From Sphingomonadaceae bacterium (GTDB lineage Bacteria > Pseudomonadota > Alphaproteobacteria > Sphingomonadales > Sphingomonadaceae): DNA of 5,203 bases. Of the stretch, positions 1 through 5,203 are shown piece by piece. Position 1 is the stretch's first letter; each line of letters begins with the position of its first letter. The stretch covers positions 1 through 5,203 of the forward strand of contig CANEVG010000271.1 in the NCBI GenBank assembly GCA_947442095.1, in the 5' to 3' direction. Under the pieces are notes generated by a model. The model was not told the origin of the DNA. It did not search any database and saw nothing but the letters and a program-made list of their open reading frames with translations. The translations under genes were made by a program, and so were the position numbers.

Positions 1-116
1 TGGACGACAACCAGCGGCGTGTAAGTGTCGGTGCGCAGCAGCCGCCACACGGCACAAGGCGCCGCGAGGATGATTGTCGGCGCGATCAGGAAGATTTCTG
101 AAGTGCTATCCTGCAA
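1..116 (-). CDS. Putative membrane protein, N-terminal fragment (possibly cation:proton antiporter)
   Basis: This frame is open on the minus strand from just after a TAA to the left edge of the window. It encodes about 38 residues and the rest lies outside. After a short polar start it has a hydrophobic stretch (IFLIAPTIILAAPCAVW), then a basic turn (RLLRTD), then a second hydrophobic run (TPLVVV). This is typical of the first segments of a multi-pass inner-membrane protein. The pattern of a first helix, a basic turn and a 'TPLVVV' strand recalls the start of Kef-type monovalent cation:proton antiporters, but that is a resemblance from memory. No ATG is in frame, so the start is assumed to be the TTG at 114-116. 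A GTG further in would cut off most of the first helix. It lies 55 bases beyond the methionine synthase stop, with a hairpin between, so it is probably a separate unit. Confidence is limited by the short length and weak start. Confidence 0.45.
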   Translation of the reverse strand, partial: MQDSTSEIFLIAPTIILAAPCAVWRLLRTDTYTPLVVV

Positions 117-132
117 CGGTCTTTAGGACTTC

Positions 133-158
133 CAGCGGGCAAGGGCTGTTGCCCGCTG
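133..158 (-). terminator. Hairpin after the met operon, probable terminator
   Basis: A perfect 9-bp inverted repeat (CAGCGGGCA at 133-141 and TGCCCGCTG at 150-158) encloses an 8-base loop. It begins 13 bases beyond the TAG stop of the last methionine synthase gene, which is where a terminator would be expected. The stem is GC-rich and should be stable. Neither flank has a real U-tract: the minus-strand bases after the stem are GAAGTCCTAAAG. It is therefore not a textbook intrinsic terminator and may instead be an attenuating, Rho-assisted or 3'-end-stabilising structure. Confidence 0.55.
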
Positions 159-171
159 AGGGTACTCGTCC

Positions 172-2832
172 CTAGTCCAAATTGGGCCGCAGCCAGCGCT
201 CCGTCGTCTGCAGATCGAAACCGCGCCGCACCGCATAGTCTTCAACCTGATCGCGGCCAACGCGCGCGACGCCGAAATACTGGCTTTCGGGGTGCGCGAA
301 GTAGAAGCCGGAAACGGCAGCAGTCGGCAGCATGGCCTGCGATTCGGTCAGGGTGATGCCGGTGTTTTCCGGCGCAGAGAGTAGATCGAACAGGATCGGC
401 TTGAGGCTATGATCGGGGCAGGCAGGATATCCGGGTGCGGGCCGGATGCCGCGGAACTGCTCGCGGATCAGCGCCTCGGTGGTGAGCTGCTCGCTCGGAG
501 CATAGGCCCAGAGCGTGGTGCGCACATGCTGGTGGAGCCGCTCGGCAAAGGCCTCGGCAAAACGGTCCGCCAGCGCCTTCAGCAGAATGTCGGAGTAATC
601 GTCGTGCGCGGCCTGGAAGCGTTCGAGGTGCGTTTCGATGCCGTGGATGCCGACCGCGAAGCCGCCAAGCCAATCGCCCTGCGGATCGATGAAATCGGCA
701 AGACACATGTTCTTGCGGTCGCGGCTCTTGCGGATCTGCTGGCGCAGGAACGGCAGGCGCACGTGGCGCTCTTCCTCGGCGAGGTGGAGCACGACATCAT
801 CTTCCTCGCGTGCGCAGGGCCAGAAGCCGACCACACCGCGTGCGGTGAACCACTTTTCGGCAATGATCTGGCCCAGCATCTTCTGCGCGTCGGCCCAGAG
901 CCCACGCGCGCTTTCGCCGACGATCTCGTCATCAAGGATGGCGGGGAAATTGCCTGCCAGTTCCCATGCGCGGAAGAAGGGCGTCCAGTCGATGCATTCG
1001 GCGAGATTGGCGAGGTCCCATTCGGGGAACACATGGATTCCGGGCTGTTCGGGCGGCGGGGCCTTTTCCGAGAGATCGGGCATGAAGGCGTTGGCGCGCG
1101 CATCGGCGAGGCTCAGGAGGATCGAGGCTTCCTTGCCCGCGCGCACATCGCGCACGTGCTGGTATTCGCTGGCGGTCGCCGCGACGAAGGCATCGCGCTG
1201 CGTGTCAGACAGAAGCTGGCTGGCGACGCCGACCGCGCGGCTGGCATCGAGCACATGGATCACCGGACCCTTGTAGGCGGGCTCGATACGCAGCGCGGTG
1301 TGAACCTTGCTCGTCGTCGCGCCGCCGATCAGCAGCGGGATTTCAAACCCGGCACGCTGCATTTCCTCGGCCACCGTCACCATCTCGTCGAGCGAAGGGG
1401 TGATGAGGCCCGAGAGACCGATCATGTCGACATCCTCGGCCTTGGCCACTTCGAGGATCTTCGACCACGGCACCATGACGCCCAGATCGATCACTTCGTA
1501 GCCATTGCACTGGAGTACGACGCCGACGATGTTCTTTCCGATATCGTGGACGTCGCCCTTCACCGTCGCCATGATGATCCGGCCCTTGGGGCGCGCACCG
1601 GCCTGCTTTTCCGCCTCGATGAACGGAATGAGGTGGGCGACCGCCTTCTTCATCACGCGCGCGGATTTAACCACTTGCGGCAGGAACATCTTGCCCGAGC
1701 CGAACAGATCGCCGACCGTGTTCATGCCCTGCATCAAGGGGCCTTCGATCACCTCGATCGGGCGGCCGCCGCGCGCGAAAATTGCAGCGCGTGCCTCCTC
1801 GGTATCCTCGACAACGTACATGTCGATGCCCTTGACGAGCGCATGCTCGAGCCGGCGTACGACGTCCCAACCGCGCCATTCCTCGGCGGCCTTTTCGGCG
1901 ACGGCGTCCTTGCCCTTGTAACTTTCGGCAAGCTCGATCAGGCGCTCGGTGGCGGTCTGCCCTGCAGCGTTGGCGTTGTCGTTGGCGGGGGTGCGATTGA
2001 GCACCACGTCCTCGCAGGCCTCGCGCAGCACCGGGTCGATCTGGTCGTAGATATCGAGCTGACCGGCGTTGACGATGGCCATGTCCATCCCCGCCGGGAT
2101 CGCGTGATAGAGGAACACCGAATGCATCGCGCGGCGCACCGTCTCGTTGCCGCGGAAGCTGAACGAGAGGTTCGATAGCCCGCCCGAGATGTGGACATGC
2201 GGGCAGCGCTCGCGGATTTCGCGGGCGGCCTCGATGAAATCGAGCGCGTAGCGGTCGTGCTCCTCGATGCCGGTGGCGACAGCGAACACGTTGGGATCGA
2301 AGATGATATCCTCGGCGGGGAAGCCGATGCCGATGAGCAGATCATAAGCGCGCGCGCAGATCTCGACCTTGCGCGCCTTGGTATCGGCTTGCCCCTTTTC
2401 ATCGAAGGCCATCACTACGACCGCTGCGCCATAAGCCATGCACAGCCTCGCGGCGGTCAGGAACGCCTCCTCGCCTTCCTTCATCGAGATCGAGTTGACG
2501 ATGGGCTTGCCCGACACGCACTTGAGGCCCGCCTCGATCACCTCCCACTTCGAACTGTCGATCATCACCGGCACGCGCGCGATATCAGGCTCGGCGGCGA
2601 TGAGCTTGAGGAACGTGGTCATGGCGTGGACCGCATCGAGCAGGCCCTCGTCCATGTTAACGTCGATGATCTGTGCGCCGTTTTCCACCTGCTGGCGCGC
2701 GACTTCGACTGCCTTGGGATAATCACCCGCAAGGATCAGCTTCTTGAACGCGGCGGAGCCGGTGACGTTGGTGCGTTCGCCGACATTGACGAACGAGGAG
2801 CCAGAGGGGCGGGGGGCAGTCTGGGTAGTCAT
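172..2832 (-). CDS. metH: Cobalamin-dependent methionine synthase, C-terminal part (folate, B12 and AdoMet domains)
   Basis: This 886-residue protein is the second polypeptide of a split MetH. In the cytoplasm it takes the methyl group of 5-methyltetrahydrofolate onto cob(I)alamin and presents methylcobalamin to the homocysteine domain on the partner protein. The domains, in order, are: a pterin-binding barrel from residue 14 (FVNVGERTNVTGS) to about 280; a four-helix cobalamin cap from about 318 to 407 (EWRGW, then GPLMQGMNTVGDLFGSGKMF); the cobalamin Rossmann domain from about 418 to 545; and an AdoMet reactivation domain from about 557 to the end. The cobalamin motif GDVHDIGKN (426-434) supplies the lower ligand His429, with Asp427 and Ser480 as the usual triad. 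The AdoMet motif RPAPGYPACPDH is at 797-808, and Asp615 lies in CIDWTPFF. All key residues are present, so it should be active and able to be reactivated. It lacks the homocysteine/zinc domain, which is the gene two upstream. The ATG at 2832 was preferred over the in-frame TTG at 2841, which would add only three residues. Confidence 0.96.
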   Translation of the reverse strand: MTTQTAPRPSGSSFVNVGERTNVTGSAAFKKLILAGDYPKAVEVARQQVENGAQIIDVNMDEGLLDAVHAMTTFLKLIAAEPDIARVPVMIDSSKWEVIEAGLKCVSGKPIVNSISMKEGEEAFLTAARLCMAYGAAVVVMAFDEKGQADTKARKVEICARAYDLLIGIGFPAEDIIFDPNVFAVATGIEEHDRYALDFIEAAREIRERCPHVHISGGLSNLSFSFRGNETVRRAMHSVFLYHAIPAGMDMAIVNAGQLDIYDQIDPVLREACEDVVLNRTPANDNANAAGQTATERLIELAESYKGKDAVAEKAAEEWRGWDVVRRLEHALVKGIDMYVVEDTEEARAAIFARGGRPIEVIEGPLMQGMNTVGDLFGSGKMFLPQVVKSARVMKKAVAHLIPFIEAEKQAGARPKGRIIMATVKGDVHDIGKNIVGVVLQCNGYEVIDLGVMVPWSKILEVAKAEDVDMIGLSGLITPSLDEMVTVAEEMQRAGFEIPLLIGGATTSKVHTALRIEPAYKGPVIHVLDASRAVGVASQLLSDTQRDAFVAATASEYQHVRDVRAGKEASILLSLADARANAFMPDLSEKAPPPEQPGIHVFPEWDLANLAECIDWTPFFRAWELAGNFPAILDDEIVGESARGLWADAQKMLGQIIAEKWFTARGVVGFWPCAREEDDVVLHLAEEERHVRLPFLRQQIRKSRDRKNMCLADFIDPQGDWLGGFAVGIHGIETHLERFQAAHDDYSDILLKALADRFAEAFAERLHQHVRTTLWAYAPSEQLTTEALIREQFRGIRPAPGYPACPDHSLKPILFDLLSAPENTGITLTESQAMLPTAAVSGFYFAHPESQYFGVARVGRDQVEDYAVRRGFDLQTTERWLRPNLD

Positions 2833-2841
2833 CTGTCTCAA
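2830..2841 (-). promoter_or_regulatory. Start region of the second methionine synthase gene with two candidate starts
   Basis: On the minus strand the small gene's TGA (2838-2840) is followed by GACAG and then ATG (2830-2832). The TTG at 2839-2841 overlaps that stop as TTGA and is in frame with the ATG. The bases before the ATG hold only a weak purine-rich stretch (TTGAGACAG). Initiation therefore probably depends on ribosomes finishing the small gene. ATG is the likelier start, since it is the stronger codon and the protein then begins MTTQTAP just before the conserved domain. Confidence 0.45.
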
Positions 2842-3062
2842 TCTTTGAATTCGTTGATCAAGGTGAGCAAAACAGGCTCGTCCTCAATCTCACCACTGGA
2901 GATAAACCGTTCAAGTTCAATACGGTTATCTGCAAACACTTCAGCTTCCCAGCGCTGACCGGGAACTGCGATCTCGAACATCACCGCGTCATCTCGCACC
3001 GTTGTGAGAGAGAACTTGATGCCTGCCGCATTGAGGCGATCAATAAGTTCATGGGTGGTCAT
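2838..3062 (-). CDS. Small acidic protein of unknown function between the two methionine synthase halves
   Basis: I do not recognise this 74-residue protein. Its ATG overlaps the upstream stop as ATGA, and its own stop lies 5 bases before the next ATG, so it is embedded in the methionine synthase pair and very likely translated. It starts with a probable amphipathic helix (HELIDRLNAAGI). It then has several probable beta strands (SLTTV, AVMFEIAV, RWEAEVFA, IELERFIS) and a probable C-terminal helix (LLTLINEF). It is acidic, with 16 Asp/Glu against 7 Lys/Arg, and has no cysteine, signal peptide or membrane segment, so it should be a small cytosolic alpha/beta protein. The pattern RWE-x-E-x-F followed by SxGEI loosely recalls small immunity-like or orphan proteins, but no function can be assigned. 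By hand count its GC is 110/225 (49%), well below its neighbours, which suggests a separate origin. It does not match any MetH domain. Confidence 0.8.
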   Translation of the reverse strand: MTTHELIDRLNAAGIKFSLTTVRDDAVMFEIAVPGQRWEAEVFADNRIELERFISSGEIEDEPVLLTLINEFKD

Positions 3063-4135
3063 AAGGCCATCACGAACGGTTCGAGCCCTGCCAGCGCGGT
3101 TGCGGTCTGGTGGGCGGGCTGCACGCGCGGCGGTAGGCTGCGCACGGCGCGGGCGATGGCGGCGATATGTTCGGGTGTCGAGCCGCAGCAGCCGCCCAGC
3201 ACATTGACCTGGCCGTGCTGGGCCCATTCGTGAACGAGGCCCGCAGTCGTTTCGGGCATTTCGTCATACGCGCCGAGTTCGTTGGGCAGGCCTGCGTTGG
3301 GATAGACCATGATCAGGGTGTCGGCGATCTGCGAGAGCGCGCGGACATGGGGGCGCAGCTGCGACGCGCCAAACGAGCAGTTGAGGCCGATCGTCAGCGG
3401 CCGTGCATGGCGCACCGCATACCAGAACGCCTCGACCGTGTGGCCCGAGAGGTTGCGGCCCGAAAGATCGGTCAGCGTCATCGAGAGCATGATCGGCACT
3501 TCCCGGCCAAGCTGCTCTTCCAAGAGGCGCACCGCCATGATTGCGGCCTTGGCGTTCAGCGTGTCGAACACGGTCTCGACCAGAATGAAGTCAGCCCCGC
3601 CTTCGACGAGTGCCTCGGCCTGTTCGCGGTAGACTTCGACGAGGAAATCCCAGTCGATCTCGCGGAAGCCCGGATCGTTAACATCAGGGGAGAGCGAGAG
3701 GGTCTTGTTGGTTGGCCCGATGGCCCCCGCGACGAACCTTGGCCTGATTACTCCATTTTCGGCATCGTCGGCCTGGAATTCATCGGCCACCCGGCGCGCG
3801 AGCTTGGCGCTTTCGAGGTTGATATCGCGCACCAGATGCTCGGCCGCATAGTCGGCCTGGCTGATGCGGTTGGCCGAGAAGGTGTTGGTTTCGGCGATAT
3901 CGGCTCCAGCGGCAAAATAGGCGCGGTGGATCGATTCGGGGACATGCGGCGCGGAGAGCGCGAGGATGTCGTTGTTGCCCTTCTGATCGCGTGCAAGGGC
4001 GAGATTGCCCGCATAGTCGGCCTCGGTCAGCTTCCAGTTTTGGATCTCGGTACCAAACGCACCATCGGTGATGAGGATGCGCTGGCGGGCCTGCTCGAGC
4101 AGGGCCGCCCGGGCAGGTGAAGGCGTCAGGGTCAT
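3059..4135 (-). CDS. metH: Homocysteine S-methyltransferase domain protein (N-terminal part of split methionine synthase)
   Basis: This 358-residue protein corresponds to the zinc-dependent homocysteine-binding barrel of MetH. It activates homocysteine as a zinc thiolate, which attacks methylcobalamin held by the partner polypeptide to give methionine. The motif DGAFGTE (24-30) opens the barrel, and AETNTFSANR (81-90) is typical of the family. The three zinc cysteines are all present: Cys253 in LNCSFG and Cys316/Cys317 in GGCCGSTPEHI. The sequence ends with the linker-type tail LAGLEPFVMAL. In one-piece MetH this tail leads straight into the folate domain, so the protein is complete as a domain and not truncated. 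Upstream in-frame codons would allow a start at 4186, but that lies inside metF. The ATG at 4135 overlaps the metF stop as ATGA and precedes the conserved region by about 20 residues. It could be taken for a stand-alone homocysteine methyltransferase (BHMT/MmuM type), but its neighbours make the MetH half far more likely. Confidence 0.94.
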   Translation of the reverse strand: MTLTPSPARAALLEQARQRILITDGAFGTEIQNWKLTEADYAGNLALARDQKGNNDILALSAPHVPESIHRAYFAAGADIAETNTFSANRISQADYAAEHLVRDINLESAKLARRVADEFQADDAENGVIRPRFVAGAIGPTNKTLSLSPDVNDPGFREIDWDFLVEVYREQAEALVEGGADFILVETVFDTLNAKAAIMAVRLLEEQLGREVPIMLSMTLTDLSGRNLSGHTVEAFWYAVRHARPLTIGLNCSFGASQLRPHVRALSQIADTLIMVYPNAGLPNELGAYDEMPETTAGLVHEWAQHGQVNVLGGCCGSTPEHIAAIARAVRSLPPRVQPAHQTATALAGLEPFVMAL

Positions 4136-5073
4136 GCAGCTTTGTCCATTGATGAACGTGCGGGGCGCAGGCCGAGCAAGTGGCATATAGCGTAAGAGAG
4201 CTCGGCGCGGTTCAAGGTGTAGAAGTGGAAATCACGCACACCGCCTGCATAGAGCCGGCGGCAGAACTCGGCGCATACCGTGGCAGCGACGAGCTGGCGC
4301 GAGGGGGGGTGGTGATCGAGCCCCTCGAACAGGCCGTCCATCCACGCCGGGATCTGCGCCCCGCAGGCAGCGGCGAACTTGCGCGTCTGCGCGACATTGG
4401 AAACGGGCAGGATGCCCGGGAGCACCGGCGCGGAGATCCCGGCCGCGGCCAGCTTGTCACGGAAGCGGAAGAAAATTTCCGGCTCGAAGCAGAACTGGCT
4501 GATCGCGCGGCTAGCCCCGGCATCGAGCTTGCGCTTGAGGTTGTCGATATCCGCTTGCTGGCTGGCCGCATCAGGGTGGGTTTCGGGATAGGCCGAAACC
4601 GAGATCTCGAACGGCGCAATGGCTTTCAGGCCCGCAACCAGCTCGGCTGCGCTGGTGTAGCCATCGGGATGCGGGGTAAACGGCACGCCCGGTGCGCCCA
4701 TATCGCCGCGCAGCGCGACAATGTGGCGCACGCCCGCTTCCCAGTAGCTTTCGGCCACTTCGCGGATTTCGGCCTTGCTGGCGTCCACGCAGGTAAGGTG
4801 CGCGGCTGCGGGAAGGCGCGCCTCCTTGATGATCCGCGCGACGGTGCCATGCGTGCGGTCGCGCGTGGAGCCGCCCGCGCCATAGGTGACCGAGACGAAG
4901 TTGGGGCGCAAGGGAGCGAGCGTGGTCACCACCTCCCAGAGCTGCTCCATCAACGCTTCCGTGCGCGGCGGGAAGAATTCGAATGACACGCGGATATCAC
5001 CAGGCAGGCCGGCAAACAGCGGGGCATCCAGTGCGGTGCGGGCCTCGCGGAGTTGATCGAAACTTGTGGTCAT
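4132..5073 (-). CDS. metF: 5,10-methylenetetrahydrofolate reductase
   Basis: This 313-residue protein has the usual length for bacterial MetF. It is a cytosolic FAD enzyme that reduces 5,10-methylenetetrahydrofolate to 5-methyltetrahydrofolate with NAD(P)H, giving the methyl donor for the methionine synthase encoded downstream. It is a single TIM-barrel domain. The N-terminal strand VSFEFFPPR carries the catalytic glutamate (Glu32). SVTYGAGGSTR (61-71) and HLTC (92-95) are flavin/folate-site motifs. LRGD (121-124) carries the conserved Asp124. ISQFCF (191-196) supplies the substrate-contacting glutamine Gln193, PGILPV is at 219-224, and HFYTLNR at 283-289 closes the barrel. No key residue is missing. 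The ATG at 5071-5073 overlaps the stop of the preceding gene as ATGA, and its own TGA overlaps the next start in the same way. With only a weak ribosome site before it, translation is probably coupled to the upstream gene. Confidence 0.97.
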   Translation of the reverse strand: MTTSFDQLREARTALDAPLFAGLPGDIRVSFEFFPPRTEALMEQLWEVVTTLAPLRPNFVSVTYGAGGSTRDRTHGTVARIIKEARLPAAAHLTCVDASKAEIREVAESYWEAGVRHIVALRGDMGAPGVPFTPHPDGYTSAAELVAGLKAIAPFEISVSAYPETHPDAASQQADIDNLKRKLDAGASRAISQFCFEPEIFFRFRDKLAAAGISAPVLPGILPVSNVAQTRKFAAACGAQIPAWMDGLFEGLDHHPPSRQLVAATVCAEFCRRLYAGGVRDFHFYTLNRAELSYAICHLLGLRPARSSMDKAA

Positions 5074-5203
5074 AGGGCTACCAGTCTGGGAAATTCGGCC
5101 GGCGCAGATCGACCCGCAAGGCGGACACCGGTCCAGATCTTGACGATGAGTTCATGCCCCGCGAGCGCGCGGTCTTCTGCCGGTTCGAACCCGGCCCCCA
5201 CCA
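5070..5203 (-). CDS. C-terminal fragment, probable ArsR-type regulator with SAM-methyltransferase domain
   Basis: The last 43 codons of a gene enter from the right edge (first complete codon at 5199-5201). They end in a TGA that overlaps the metF start as ATGA. The visible peptide begins VGAGFEPAEDRAL and continues with ELIVKIWTG, then a short basic, proline-containing tail. A beta strand after 'AGFEP', followed by a strand such as 'ELIVKIW', is the normal ending of class I SAM-dependent methyltransferase folds. Proteins combining an ArsR winged helix with such a domain commonly sit just upstream of metF in sphingomonads. An ArsR-family regulator responding to S-adenosylhomocysteine (SahR) is known to control methionine-cycle genes in proteobacteria, so a regulatory role is plausible. 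The DNA-binding part is outside the window. The reading frame is firm, but the family assignment rests on position and a short tail. A plain methyltransferase is the main alternative. Confidence 0.6.
   Translation of the reverse strand, partial: VGAGFEPAEDRALAGHELIVKIWTGVRLAGRSAPAEFPRLVAL

Noticed and set aside
3..98. Plus-strand open frame ending at a TGA near 98
   Set aside because: Its residues are a charged, low-plausibility string (many Arg, Asp and Gln), while the minus strand gives a coherent hydrophobic membrane-protein start over the same bases.
409..2178. Long open frame on the plus strand opposite the second methionine synthase gene
   Set aside because: It lies wholly antisense to a clear MetH sequence with intact motifs. 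Its predicted protein has no family features and is the usual mirror frame in high-GC genes. The same applies to the plus-strand frames at 3167-4120 and 4180-4986.
2833..3062. Mobile element or attachment site explaining the low-GC insert
   Set aside because: I see no terminal inverted repeats, direct repeats, transposase remnants or integrase sites at its edges. The low-GC stretch is simply one coding frame.
3063..3227. Longer version of the small protein starting at 3227
   Set aside because: The added residues are arginine- and proline-rich shadow sequence of the homocysteine methyltransferase gene in another frame. The composition change begins only at the ATG at 3062.
4136..4186. Upstream extension of the homocysteine methyltransferase start to 4186
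   Set aside because: The extra 17 residues lie inside the 3' end of metF and lack family similarity. The ATG at 4135 gives the ATGA overlap seen at the other junctions.
5178..5203. tRNA-like 3' end: a 5-bp stem around TTCGAAC (GCCGG...CCGGC), with CCACCA at the window edge
   Set aside because: The acceptor stretch after the T-arm is only 8 bases before the edge and the CCA is in the wrong register. No matching 5' acceptor, D-arm or anticodon arm is found about 70 bases upstream. The minus strand reads as coding sequence ending in an ATGA overlap with metF.

Overview
The window reads entirely on the minus strand and is a methionine-synthesis operon from a GC-rich bacterium. The layout is most like that of Sphingomonadales (Alphaproteobacteria). 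I infer this from the gene order, the split cobalamin-dependent methionine synthase and a GC content in the 60s in sampled lines of the large genes. No marker gene in the window fixes the genus.

In the direction of transcription (high to low coordinates) there are five linked genes. First is the 3' end of an upstream gene (5070-5203), whose C-terminus resembles the ArsR-regulator/SAM-methyltransferase proteins often found before metF. Next is metF, 5,10-methylenetetrahydrofolate reductase (4132-5073). Then comes the first half of methionine synthase, the zinc homocysteine methyltransferase domain (3059-4135). It is followed by a 74-residue protein I do not recognise (2838-3062). Last is the second half of methionine synthase (172-2832), with folate, cobalamin-cap, cobalamin and AdoMet reactivation domains. 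The first three junctions are 4-base ATGA overlaps and the fourth is a 5-base gap, so the set is almost certainly one coupled transcript. Its promoter lies beyond the right edge. No SAM or SAH riboswitch or internal promoter is visible.

Together, MetF makes 5-methyltetrahydrofolate and the two MetH polypeptides use it to methylate homocysteine to methionine. The split falls exactly in the linker between the homocysteine and folate domains, so no domain is broken. A perfect 9-bp hairpin (133-158) follows the last gene. Positions 1-116 look like the start of a separate membrane-protein gene on the same strand.

The least ordinary element is the small gene between the two MetH halves. It is about 49% GC against roughly 62-68% in sampled neighbouring lines, is acidic, has no recognised function, and yet is tightly coupled on both sides.
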